Source of the DNA: an uncultured bacterium
Lineage (GTDB): Bacteria; Cyanobacteriota; Vampirovibrionia; Gastranaerophilales; Gastranaerophilaceae
Assembly (NCBI GenBank): GCA_902777385.1
Contig: CACYTP010000016.1
Location: 413-57,258, forward strand
DNA length: 56,846 nt
Reading direction: 5' to 3'
The translations under genes were made by a program, and so were the position numbers. Below, piece after piece: positions 42,459-50,970 of the stretch. The notes under the pieces are model-generated. The model had not been told where the DNA came from and made no database searches. It saw only the letters and a list, made by a program, of their open reading frames with translations. Position 1 is the stretch's first letter. Each line of letters starts with the position of its first letter.

Positions 42459-43958
42459 TTATAAAAAATCACTTATTGCGTGATGAGTTTCTTCCCGATT
42501 AATTATTTCCTTTGTAACCGGACAATTTTCTCTCAAATTTGCAAGTTTCGGTGTCGGAGTTTTATCTTTTATATTCAGCTGAATTCCTGTCGGGAAAAAC
42601 CTCGCATAATCCATGTGATAAACCCTGCCGTCAGTATCAATTAACCTTAATGCAAGATGTCTGTGATATCGCCCCTCTGTCTGCAACTCTTTATACATTA
42701 GTTTTGTCGTTTCTGTGTGATTTTGTAATGTGCTGTCTTTTATCTTAAAAGTTTCAATAAACTGTTTCATTCTGCCGGAAGAATTTAAACCCGTACTTAT
42801 TCGTTCGGTTTTCTTTCTTATAAGCTTAATATATGTATCAATGTCGGCTTGCGATTTTACATATTTTTGACAACCTTCCAAATCCTTCTTATACAATCCC
42901 TCTACTTTTTTCAAAACCTCCTGAGTTAATCCTAACATTGCTTCAAAATTAAAATGGGTTGCATGCTCAGACTGTAAACCAAAACATCTCACTAATATAT
43001 TGAAATTATCCTGCTTCATCAGAGGTGTAAAAGTATATATTGCGTTGGCAATTCTGTCGGTAAATTTCCCTCTTAATCTGACATATTTATCAAAATCATT
43101 TGTCCTCAATGCTTTTACTCCTGCTACATAAGAAGCGTTAAACGGATTAAATGAAAGATTGAACGCCTCAAGTTTATCCATATTTTCAGGTTTTGAAAAA
43201 TATTCGGCATACTTTTCTGCACGTTCTTGCATAGCTTTGTTATCGGGATTCCAACCGGAGGTGTCAAAACATGACTTTCTTCCGATGCTTTCATATACTT
43301 CTGTTACCAAATCTCGCATATCATAAATCCTGCCTTTTTTATCTTTTATAGATAAATTCATGCAATCGGAATCGTAAAAAAGTTCTGTCGTTCTGTAAAT
43401 AGGCTCTCTGCTTGTAGGCAGGCTTTCTCCAAATAACGGCGGTAAACTGCCGAGTCTTTTTCTGAGAGTTTTAAATCCTCTTGTAATAGTTGTAAAATCT
43501 TCCCATGACATTTCCCGTTTTGATGGTTTTGCATCCGCATAACAATATCCGCACATATTGTTGCATCCACGCTTTACTGCTATAACGTGCAGATTTTCAC
43601 TCAGATACTGAATATCTTTCATGCTTAGTCCTTTGAAAACCTTTATCCCGTATTGAATTCCCTCTAAATATTCCATACTCAGATTTCTGAAATGCAGTTT
43701 TTCGTGATTTGGTTGTGCATTAAGGTATGTTTCTAAATTTTTTACAAACCTTGAAACCTGTAGGAACTTCAAATAATCTTTCACTGCCTTAACGGGATTA
43801 GCACCGAAAGAAATATCTCGCCTTTTTCCTGCCAAGTTTAAATCAAGTATGTCCTGAGCAGAGGTAAAATCATATTTTTGAATATTTTTGTCAGGTTTTT
43901 GTTTTAAATTATATACAACATTACTGTAGCTATTTTCTATTTTCATAATCCTGTTCAA
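42459..43958 (-). CDS. Orphan radical SAM protein
   Basis: A protein of about 499 residues with the radical SAM cluster motif CNNMCGYCYADAKP (about 134-147). The preceding block, HVIAVKRGCNNMCGYC, and a long C-terminal part (helical, with RYHRHLALRLIDTDGRVYHM) do not point to a named subfamily. An N-terminal region of about 120 residues before the radical SAM core is unusual and contains ISFGANPVKAVKDYLKFLQ. No partner peptide or substrate gene is adjacent, so peptide modification, cofactor synthesis and RNA modification are all open. ATG 43946 is a possible alternative start. It is flanked by nrdJ (same strand) and the divergent pilin gene. Confidence 0.8.
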   Translation of the reverse strand: MNRIMKIENSYSNVVYNLKQKPDKNIQKYDFTSAQDILDLNLAGKRRDISFGANPVKAVKDYLKFLQVSRFVKNLETYLNAQPNHEKLHFRNLSMEYLEGIQYGIKVFKGLSMKDIQYLSENLHVIAVKRGCNNMCGYCYADAKPSKREMSWEDFTTITRGFKTLRKRLGSLPPLFGESLPTSREPIYRTTELFYDSDCMNLSIKDKKGRIYDMRDLVTEVYESIGRKSCFDTSGWNPDNKAMQERAEKYAEYFSKPENMDKLEAFNLSFNPFNASYVAGVKALRTNDFDKYVRLRGKFTDRIANAIYTFTPLMKQDNFNILVRCFGLQSEHATHFNFEAMLGLTQEVLKKVEGLYKKDLEGCQKYVKSQADIDTYIKLIRKKTERISTGLNSSGRMKQFIETFKIKDSTLQNHTETTKLMYKELQTEGRYHRHLALRLIDTDGRVYHMDYARFFPTGIQLNIKDKTPTPKLANLRENCPVTKEIINREETHHAISDFL

Positions 43959-44036
43959 AAATCATAAATAAAATTTTTTGCTATTATGTTGCTAATAGTA
44001 AATAGTTCTTAATAATATGAGAAGAAGTGAAATACA

Positions 44037-44148
44037 AACCCTCTCTCAAATTGCTAAGCTAAACTTCGTTTCGCCAAACAATTTTTCTCTCTCCAAGGCA
44101 GGCAAGCATGCCTTTATAGATGCTTCGCTCGTTGGATGCAAAGGTTAG
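44037..44148. repeat. Repeat upstream of element-bearing pilin gene 2
   Basis: CCCTCTCTCAAATTGCTAAGC...AGATGCTTCGCTCGTTGGATGC matches 50733-50852 in order and content with indels. Both copies lie just upstream of the pilin promoters. No coding sense. The rest of 43959-44228 holds only the promoter below. Confidence 0.7.
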
Positions 44149-44168
44149 TCGTGATAAAAATAAAAGGG

Positions 44169-44196
44169 TTGCAGAAGTAAAAAAAAATGTTATAAT
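44169..44196 (+). promoter_or_regulatory. Sigma70-type promoter of pilin gene 2
   Basis: TTGCAG (44169-44174), a 16-bp spacer and TATAAT (44191-44196), followed by the conserved ACCACGGAGGATATTACCATG. Confidence 0.65.
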
Positions 44197-44232
44197 GATA
44201 ATGTACAAAAACCACGGAGGATATTACCATGA

Positions 44233-45204
44233 TTGGATTTAAGTATAGGGGGGGGGGTAAAATCCTCTCGTAGCAAGGGCTTACAGAGTTTCATAGCTGA
44301 GAAGTTCAGCTACTTTGGAATAGGAAATTTTCCCTCTACCGTCGGGAGAGGGTTGAAAATCGACTTTAGCAAAGCGAAAGTCAGATTTTCGGGAGAGAGA
44401 TCAGACCTTTCAGATAGTGTTAAATCTTTAGTATCAACAGTCGAAAAAACGGCTGGATTGCCACGGTCGCAAGACCCCTTGCTCCCTCGCAATGACATGG
44501 GTAGTAAAGCAGCCTTTACACTTGCAGAAGTACTAATCACCCTCGGGATAATCGGTGTAGTAGCTGCAATGACTTTGCCTGCTCTGTTGCAAAATAACAA
44601 GGAAAAGGCTCGTATAACAGCTTTAAAAAAACAATATTCAATATTAAATCAGGCGTATCAGCAAATTGTATTTGAAAATGGCACTCCGGACATTTTTCTG
44701 AGAGGATGTGAAGGTCGTATAAATTGCCAAACAATTATGGCAGAAAAGTTCAAAGAACATTTAAGTATAATAAAGGATTGTGGGTTTGAATCAGGATGTT
44801 TTAAAAATGCGGCGATAAAAAATATTGATGGCTCAAACCATTTAAATTATAATACTAAAACAGATGAATACAGATTAATATTAAAAGACGGTACAGGACT
44901 TATCTTCTTTGTTGATGATGATGGTTATATAAATATAAAAGTTGATGTTGACGGATTTAACGGGGAAAACACATGGGGCAAAGATGTTTTTATTTTTGAA
45001 GTTTCTGATAATCGAATGTTGTTAGTTCCTATGGGTTCAAACTATCCTGACGGCTATAGAAATTCTTGTCTTGAAAATGATGAGGGGTATTCAAAACACG
45101 GATACTCTTGTACGGCTTGGGTTATATACAATGGGAATATGGATTATTTGCATTGTCCCGATAAATTAAAATCCAATAATTGGAATAGTTGTAGAGGTAA
45201 ATAA
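44233..45204 (+). CDS. Prepilin-like protein with the element inserted in its leader (copy 2)
   Basis: The prepilin signal SKAAFTLAEVLITLGIIGVV starts near residue 91 of the open frame, preceded by a segment encoded by the element. The native ATG at 44229 has GGAGG but reads through 10 G into TAG at 44272. The frame that joins the pilin begins at a TTG at 44233, with a second possible start at ATG 44497 inside the element's end (RNDMGSKAAF), which lacks a Shine-Dalgarno. With 9 or 12 G the native ATG would be in frame. The body keeps VDVDGFNGENTWGKDVFIFE and several cysteines (CEGRINC, CGFESGC). A minor pilin or adhesin role is inferred. Translation state is uncertain. Confidence 0.75.
   Translation: MDLSIGGGVKSSRSKGLQSFIAEKFSYFGIGNFPSTVGRGLKIDFSKAKVRFSGERSDLSDSVKSLVSTVEKTAGLPRSQDPLLPRNDMGSKAAFTLAEVLITLGIIGVVAAMTLPALLQNNKEKARITALKKQYSILNQAYQQIVFENGTPDIFLRGCEGRINCQTIMAEKFKEHLSIIKDCGFESGCFKNAAIKNIDGSNHLNYNTKTDEYRLILKDGTGLIFFVDDDGYINIKVDVDGFNGENTWGKDVFIFEVSDNRMLLVPMGSNYPDGYRNSCLENDEGYSKHGYSCTAWVIYNGNMDYLHCPDKLKSNNWNSCRGK
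44248..44496 (+). repeat. G-tract plus pilin-leader element, copy 2
   Basis: Ten G (44248-44257), then the element ending in CCTCGCAATGAC. It is open in the pilin frame throughout (for example GRGLKIDFSKAKVRFSGERS). Contains hairpins CCCTCT/AGAGGG and an ATTGC...GCAAT palindrome. Confidence 0.9.
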
Positions 45205-45439
45205 CAAAACGGCAGGGTTAAAAAGCAAGTTAATATTTAAATCAATGTCATAAGTCCGAAGATTTCTAATAAACAAATCAAATAAAAAAATTGATGTGTA
45301 GAATTTTTAACACTCAAATCATTTATTATTGTTAAATTTTACGGACGGTAAACTTGAATTCTTTTATAATTGCCTTTTTGGTATGTTCATGTAATAATTT
45401 GGTTATTGATTATTGAGATGGTAGAAAAGGACAATTATT

Positions 45440-46921
45440 ATGGTAATGAACAGCCCCAGACAAACGTCACGTTTAAAAAGAGAAATTCTGGTAAGATTAA
45501 TAAAAGCTTTTAATTCGGAAGATTTTGCGGAAAATGCAAGATTAATTCCTTATCAGATGCGTCCGAAAGATTTTGAAGCACCATACAGATGTTGTGTGTA
45601 TAAAGAGCGTGCAATTCTTCGTGACAGAGCTATTGCAGGGTTGGGATTATCAATCGAAGATACTGATGACAGTGTTCACATGGCTGAATTGGCTAAGAAA
45701 GTTCTGGATAGAGAAACTCCTGAGGAAAATCCTTTGACAGTTTTGCAGACAGCTTGTAAGGGTTGTGTTCCGTCAAGATTTTATGTAACTGATTTATGTC
45801 AGGGCTGTGTTGCAAGACCTTGTGTTAATACTTGCCGTTTCGGTGCTATCTCTGTTAAAGACGGTAAATCAAAAATTGATACCGAAAAATGCAAAAACTG
45901 CGGTATGTGTGCTCAGGTTTGCCCTTATCAGGCAATCATGAAGGTTATTGTACCTTGTGAAAATGCTTGCCCTGTCGGTGCTATTGCCAAAGATGACAGC
46001 GGTCGTGCAAAAATAGATTTTGATAAATGTATTTCTTGCGGTAAATGTTCAAGTGCTTGTCCTTTTGGGGCTGTTCATGAAAAAAGTCAGATTATTGATG
46101 TTTTGAAAAATATAAAACAAGGTAAGAAAGTTATAGCAATGGCTGCACCGTCAATGTTCGGTCAACTGCCTTGCAGTCCAAAACAGCTTAAAGATGCAAT
46201 TCTAAAACTTGGTTTTTATGATGTATATGAAGTTGCACAGGGTGCGGATGTTACATCAAAAACAGAGGCAGCTGAATTTGAAGAAAGAATGCTTGCAGGA
46301 GAAGAATTTATGACAACGTCCTGCTGTGCAGGCTATAATGAGTTGGTTGAAAAACATATACCTGAAATTAAACCGTTCAGATCAACAACGCATACTCCGA
46401 TGTACTATACGGCGGAAATAGTTAAGAAAGAGCATCCGGATGCGGTTACGGTATTCTTTAGTCCTTGCGTTGCAAAACGTCGTGAGGCACTGAATGATAA
46501 GAATGTAGATTATGTTCTTAATTATGAGGAAGTAGGTGCATGGTTTATTGCTATGGGTGTTAAGGTAGAAGAGTGTGACGAGGTTGCATTTAATGTGGAA
46601 TCTTCTGCTGAAGCAAGGAATTATGCCGTAACGGGCGGTGTCGCTCATGCGGTTAAAGTTTTACTGCCGGAAGAACTTCCGACTTACCCTGTTGTTATTG
46701 ACGGATTAAACAAGCAGTCTGTCCGTGATTTGAAAAAATATGCTAAGAACGGAGTTTGTGAATTAGGTAATTTGATTGAAGTTATGGCATGTCCGGGCGG
46801 ATGTTTGGGCGGAAATTCTACGGTTAACGCATATAAACAGGCATCTAAACAGCTTGCAAAATATGTTGAGGAAAGTGAATCATCTGCCATAAACCCTTAC
46901 AATACTGACGGTGCTAACTAA
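45440..46921 (+). CDS. Group B-type [FeFe]-hydrogenase
   Basis: A 493-residue iron-only hydrogenase. The N-terminal half carries several cluster motifs: CKGCV...CQGCVARPCVNTC (about 110-134), CKNCGMCAQVCP, CENACP and CISCGKCSSACP. The H-cluster loops are TTSCCAGY (about 292), FFSPCVAKRRE (about 339) and MACPGGCLGG (about 449). The SCCAGY and SPCVAK loops suggest group B, an enzyme group of presumed fermentative hydrogen metabolism. AAAAGGA provides the ribosome binding site. It is monocistronic and depends on HydF (4757) and on HydE/HydG elsewhere. The 235 bp upstream show no clear feature beyond AT-rich sequence. The direction of catalysis is unknown. Confidence 0.93.
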   Translation: MVMNSPRQTSRLKREILVRLIKAFNSEDFAENARLIPYQMRPKDFEAPYRCCVYKERAILRDRAIAGLGLSIEDTDDSVHMAELAKKVLDRETPEENPLTVLQTACKGCVPSRFYVTDLCQGCVARPCVNTCRFGAISVKDGKSKIDTEKCKNCGMCAQVCPYQAIMKVIVPCENACPVGAIAKDDSGRAKIDFDKCISCGKCSSACPFGAVHEKSQIIDVLKNIKQGKKVIAMAAPSMFGQLPCSPKQLKDAILKLGFYDVYEVAQGADVTSKTEAAEFEERMLAGEEFMTTSCCAGYNELVEKHIPEIKPFRSTTHTPMYYTAEIVKKEHPDAVTVFFSPCVAKRREALNDKNVDYVLNYEEVGAWFIAMGVKVEECDEVAFNVESSAEARNYAVTGGVAHAVKVLLPEELPTYPVVIDGLNKQSVRDLKKYAKNGVCELGNLIEVMACPGGCLGGNSTVNAYKQASKQLAKYVEESESSAINPYNTDGAN

Positions 46922-47007
46922 TTTACTTAAAAATTCTTAACATGTCGGCAATTTTAAATATTTACAGACCTTTATATACATGTAGGTAAGAAATAGGTTA
47001 AATTAGC

Positions 47008-47790
47008 ATGTCAAAAATTGACGCTGTGAATGTAAATAGCAATTATAATACAAATTATATAAATAACGGACAACAACAGACCGCTCATTACGGTGTTTCT
47101 TATACCGGCGGTTTGGATAGTGATGTATATGAAGGCTCAAAAAGCAAAACAAAAAAAGTTGTTGGCGGTATAGTAGGATTGGCAACATTGACTGTAGGTG
47201 CTTTGTGGTTGTGGAAAGGTAAGGGCTGGAGTAAACTCCAAAACTTATACAACAAATTTTTCGGAAAAGCAACGCAAGAAGCTCCAAAGGTTGTAAACCG
47301 TGCAAATCCTGAAGTTGCAGAAGAAATTATACAAAAAAATGCAAATCAATCAAATATTATAAGTAATATTGAAACTGTTAACGCTAATCAGGCTAATCGC
47401 AGAGCTGTGGAAAGAGCAATTAAAGATACTCCGACTTCTGCTCAGCAAGCGGCTTATGATAAATCAATTGCATATCAAGCTCCAACAAAAGAAGAAGCTA
47501 AAATTATAGCAACGGTTAATAAAGAAGCTGCTGAAAAATCAGCTCAAGCTCGCCAAATCGGAAATAATATTTCTGATGCTCAAGTTCAGTCATTAAAATC
47601 TGTTGGTGAGTCTGCCGCAAGCGGTGTTAAAAAAGGCGTATATAAATCAAAAGACGGTTATACTTTGACTTATAATAAACAGGGTAATATTGAAAAAATA
47701 GTTACTCCTGACGGGAAAACAATTACCAAGCCAAAATCAATTTATAATTATGAACAGAAAATTGATTTGACTGATTTACAAAAAGCTTAA
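47008..47790 (+). CDS. Hypothetical single-span protein
   Basis: A 260-residue protein: an Asn/Tyr/Gln-rich N-terminus of about 45 residues, then a basic stretch and one membrane span (KKVVGGIVGLATLTVGALWLW). A long Ala/Gln/Asn-rich helical region follows, then a C-terminal module (KSKDGYTLTYNKQGNIEKIV) resembling a short beta repeat. No signal peptidase site is seen. Unrecognised, but regular codon use and a terminator at its end support a real gene. The ribosome binding site is weak (TAGG). Confidence 0.72.
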   Translation: MSKIDAVNVNSNYNTNYINNGQQQTAHYGVSYTGGLDSDVYEGSKSKTKKVVGGIVGLATLTVGALWLWKGKGWSKLQNLYNKFFGKATQEAPKVVNRANPEVAEEIIQKNANQSNIISNIETVNANQANRRAVERAIKDTPTSAQQAAYDKSIAYQAPTKEEAKIIATVNKEAAEKSAQARQIGNNISDAQVQSLKSVGESAASGVKKGVYKSKDGYTLTYNKQGNIEKIVTPDGKTITKPKSIYNYEQKIDLTDLQKA

Positions 47791-47817
47791 TTGACTTAAA
47801 TAGTGTGTAGTAGTGTT

Positions 47818-47847
47818 AAAAAGCTGAGATATTATCTCAGCTTTTTT
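47818..47847 (+). terminator. Rho-independent terminator
   Basis: AAGCTGAGAT and ATCTCAGCTT pair around ATT, followed by a T run. Confidence 0.85.
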
Positions 47848-47901
47848 ATTTAATTATAGGCGTTTATATACAATGTTACAAAAGAATATTTTAAAAGTTA
47901 T

Positions 47902-47998
47902 TATAATATACTTGCGGAAGCAATCCGATTGAGTGGGTTTCAGATATAGTCATATTCAATCCAATCATGGTTATTAACTCACTTGTCGGATTGTTTTT
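47902..47998 (+). ncRNA. Candidate small RNA with its own promoter and terminator
   Basis: TATAAT at 47902-47907 would start RNA near 47914. CAATCCGA (47921-47928) pairs with TCGGATTG (47986-47993), with a further GAGTG/CACTT pairing inside, and a T-rich tail follows. The loop of about 50 nt has no ORF. It resembles the CAATCCGG/CCGGATTG terminator at 11.12 kb, but with a long insert. There is no match to 6S or other families that I can recall. Confidence 0.4.
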
Positions 47999-48094
47999 GT
48001 TTTAAAATTTGCATGGAAAACTTGTTTAATATACAATGTAGAGTACGGTGTTACCGTATCAAATTAGGTAAAAGAGAAAGAGGAATAAAAGATT

Positions 48095-50701
48095 ATGCTA
48101 GGCGGAAATGAGATTAGAGATTTGTATTTGAATTATTTTAAGGATAAGCATCAACATACCGTTGTTGAAAGTTCAAGTCTTGTACCTGATAACCCGACGG
48201 TACTTTTAACAACTGCCGGAATGTTGCAGTTTTTACCTATATTTTTAGGAATTCAGCCTTGTCCTTATGAACCTGCCAGAGCTACATCCTGCCAGAAATG
48301 TGCAAGAGCCGGCGGTAAAGATTCGGATATCGAAAATGTCGGCAGAACTCCTCGCCACCATACTTTCTTTGAAATGTTAGGAAATTTCTCTTTCGGCGAT
48401 TATTATAAAAAAGAAATTATACCTTGGGCATGGGAATTTGTTACAGAAGTATTGAAGCTTGATAAAGACAGATTATGGATTACAATTTTTGAAACTGATG
48501 ATGAAGCTTATGATATTTGGAGAAGTGTAGGAGTTCCTGCTGAAAGAATTAAGAGAAAAGGTAAAAAAGATAATTTCTGGGGTCCTCCGGGGGCATCAGG
48601 TTCTTGCGGTCCTTGTTCTGAAATACATTACGATTTAGGTGAAGAATACAGCTGCGGACATCCGAATTGCGGAATTGATACCTGTGAATGTGACAGGTGG
48701 GTTGAAATATGGAATCTTGTATTCACAGAATTATATCAGGATGAAGAAGGAAACCAATCTCCTTTGGATAGCAAAAATGTTGATACAGGAATGGGGTTGG
48801 AACGTATTACTATGGTATGTCAGGGTGTCGCTTCAACCTTCGAAACTGATTTGTTAAAGCCGATTATGGATAAAGTTTCTGAGATGAGCGGGGTTCCGTA
48901 TAAAAAATCAGAAAAAACAGATGTTTCCTTGAGAATAATTACAGACCACGCAAGATGTGTTACTTTCTTAATTTCTGATGGTGTTATTCCCGGAAATGAA
49001 GGCAGAAGTTATGTATTGAGAATGATTTTACGTCGTGCATTACGTCATGGTAAAATCCTCGGTATGGAATTACCGTTCCTTTACAAGCTTGTTGATGTTG
49101 TTGTTGACAGATATGGTGAAGCTTATCCTGAACTGGTTAAAAATAAACAAAAAGTTATTGATACAATTAAAAAAGAAGAAGAAAGATTTGGCAAAACCCT
49201 TGATAGAGGTTACAAACTTCTTGATGAGTTTATCGAAAATAAAAAAGATATTGACGGCGAAAGTGCATTTAGGCTTTACGATACTTTTGGTTTCCCACTG
49301 GAATTGACAAAAGAAATTGCAGAAGAAAACGGATTAAAAGTTGATGAAGCAGGATATAAAGTTGCAATGCAGGAACAAAAAGACAGAGCAAAAGCTGCAA
49401 CCGCAAAAATTTCCGTAACCGGTGATATGAAATATGCCAAGGTTGAACAGGAAGTTGGTTCGACTGAATTTATCGGATACGAAAAGAATGAATGCGATGA
49501 CGCACAAATCCTTGCTACTATTGAAGGTGAAGGATATGTTGATGTTGTATTAAACAAAACTCCATTCTATGCTGAATGCGGTGGTCAGGTTGGCGACTGC
49601 GGTATTATTGAAAATGACAGTCTGAAGCTTGAAGTTTTAACTACATTCAAAGTAAATGAATTATATGTTCACAGATGTTCAGTGCTAAATGGTGAAATAG
49701 AAATCGGTCAAACCGTTAAAGCGATAATTGATGTTGCAAAACGTGAAGAAATCAGAGTTCATCACACTTCTGCTCACTTGTTGCAGGCAGCATTAATTAG
49801 TGTTGTTGGTGATGAAGTTAAGCAGGCAGGTTCTTACGTTGATGATGAACGTATGAGATTTGACTTTACTTTCTCCAGAGCTATGACTCCTGAGGAAATT
49901 ACGAAAACAGAAAATCTTATGAACAAATGGATTGGTGAAGGATATACAGTCAACACAAAGGTTATGGGTATTGAAGAAGCAAAATTAACCGGTGCTACTG
50001 CTTTATTCGGTGAAAAATACGGAGATAACGTAAGAGTTGTTTCTATAGAAAAAGACGGAAAATCTATTTCAAAAGAATTCTGTGCAGGTACTCATGCAAG
50101 AGAACTTAAAGATTTAAGATTTATAAAAATAGTTTCAGAGAGTGCAATAGCAGCCGGCACAAGACGTATTGAATGCGTTGTGTCTAAATCAGCCTTAAAA
50201 TTTGTTAATGACAAAGTTGCAGTCACGGATGAGTTATCTTCTAAATTTAAAGTTCATGCTGATGAGGTTGTTGAGCGTGTAGAGAAATTGCAGGATGAAA
50301 ATAAAGAACTTCAAAAAGAAATCGAAAGATTGCAAGAAGAAAATACAAGAGCAAAATTCTCAACGTTCATTGGTAAGGCTCAGGCAATTGATGGCGGAAA
50401 ATTATTTATTTCAAAAGTTCTTGATTTAAAACCGCTTGCAATGAAAATTGGTTTAGAATTTATGTCTAAAAAATTAGGTGAAAGCATTATTGTTTTAGCC
50501 TCCAATAAAACAGTTGCCGTGAAAGTTTCAGATAGCTTTGTTAAAAAAGGTGTAAATGCCGGCAAGATTGTCGGAGATATTGCACGAGCAACAGGGGCAA
50601 ATGGCGGCGGTCGTCCAAACTTTGCTCAAGGCGGTATCAAGGATGCGTCCAAGTTAGACGAAATTTTACCTCAAATTGAAGCAGAATTAAAGCAGTTCTA
50701 G
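48095..50701 (+). CDS. alaS: Alanyl-tRNA synthetase
   Basis: An 868-residue class II synthetase. The N-terminal catalytic domain begins GGNEIRDLYLNYFKDKHQH and has TTAGMLQFLPIFLG and GRTPRHHTFFEMLGNFSFGD. The editing domain has HHTSAHLLQAAL (about 557) and CAGTHA (about 663), the zinc site of the deacylase. A coiled coil (EKLQDENKELQKEIERLQEE) and the C-Ala domain with GGGRPNFAQGG close the protein. AGAGAAAGAGGA provides the ribosome binding site. Monocistronic. Confidence 0.98.
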   Translation: MLGGNEIRDLYLNYFKDKHQHTVVESSSLVPDNPTVLLTTAGMLQFLPIFLGIQPCPYEPARATSCQKCARAGGKDSDIENVGRTPRHHTFFEMLGNFSFGDYYKKEIIPWAWEFVTEVLKLDKDRLWITIFETDDEAYDIWRSVGVPAERIKRKGKKDNFWGPPGASGSCGPCSEIHYDLGEEYSCGHPNCGIDTCECDRWVEIWNLVFTELYQDEEGNQSPLDSKNVDTGMGLERITMVCQGVASTFETDLLKPIMDKVSEMSGVPYKKSEKTDVSLRIITDHARCVTFLISDGVIPGNEGRSYVLRMILRRALRHGKILGMELPFLYKLVDVVVDRYGEAYPELVKNKQKVIDTIKKEEERFGKTLDRGYKLLDEFIENKKDIDGESAFRLYDTFGFPLELTKEIAEENGLKVDEAGYKVAMQEQKDRAKAATAKISVTGDMKYAKVEQEVGSTEFIGYEKNECDDAQILATIEGEGYVDVVLNKTPFYAECGGQVGDCGIIENDSLKLEVLTTFKVNELYVHRCSVLNGEIEIGQTVKAIIDVAKREEIRVHHTSAHLLQAALISVVGDEVKQAGSYVDDERMRFDFTFSRAMTPEEITKTENLMNKWIGEGYTVNTKVMGIEEAKLTGATALFGEKYGDNVRVVSIEKDGKSISKEFCAGTHARELKDLRFIKIVSESAIAAGTRRIECVVSKSALKFVNDKVAVTDELSSKFKVHADEVVERVEKLQDENKELQKEIERLQEENTRAKFSTFIGKAQAIDGGKLFISKVLDLKPLAMKIGLEFMSKKLGESIIVLASNKTVAVKVSDSFVKKGVNAGKIVGDIARATGANGGGRPNFAQGGIKDASKLDEILPQIEAELKQF

Positions 50702-50732
50702 TGTGGGTAAAATACGAGGTGAAAGAAAATAA

Positions 50733-50852
50733 CAGCCCTCTCTTAGCTAGTTAAGCTCAACAAAGTTTCGCAAAGCAAGTGTTCATCTCTTCTTGAAGAG
50801 GTGAACAGGCTAGCCTGCTTTTATAGAAGCTTCGCTCGTTTGATGCAAATGT
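50733..50852. repeat. Repeat upstream of element-bearing pilin gene 3
   Basis: CCCTCTCTTAGCTAG...AGAAGCTTCGCTCGTTTGATGC aligns with 44037-44148. It also has an internal CTTCTTGAAG-type hairpin. It ends about 50 bp before the pilin promoter. Confidence 0.7.
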
Positions 50853-50903
50853 TATTCGTAAATATTTTTATGTAACATTGTATTTAGATGTTAAATTTAA
50901 GGA

Positions 50904-50931
50904 TTGAAATAATCCTAAAAAATGTTATAAT
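50904..50931 (+). promoter_or_regulatory. Sigma70-type promoter of pilin gene 3
   Basis: TTGAAA (50904-50909), a 16-bp spacer and TATAAT (50926-50931), followed by CTCGGAGGATATTATCATG. Confidence 0.65.
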
Positions 50932-50970
50932 AATAATAATGTATGAAAACCTCGGAGGATATTATCATGA

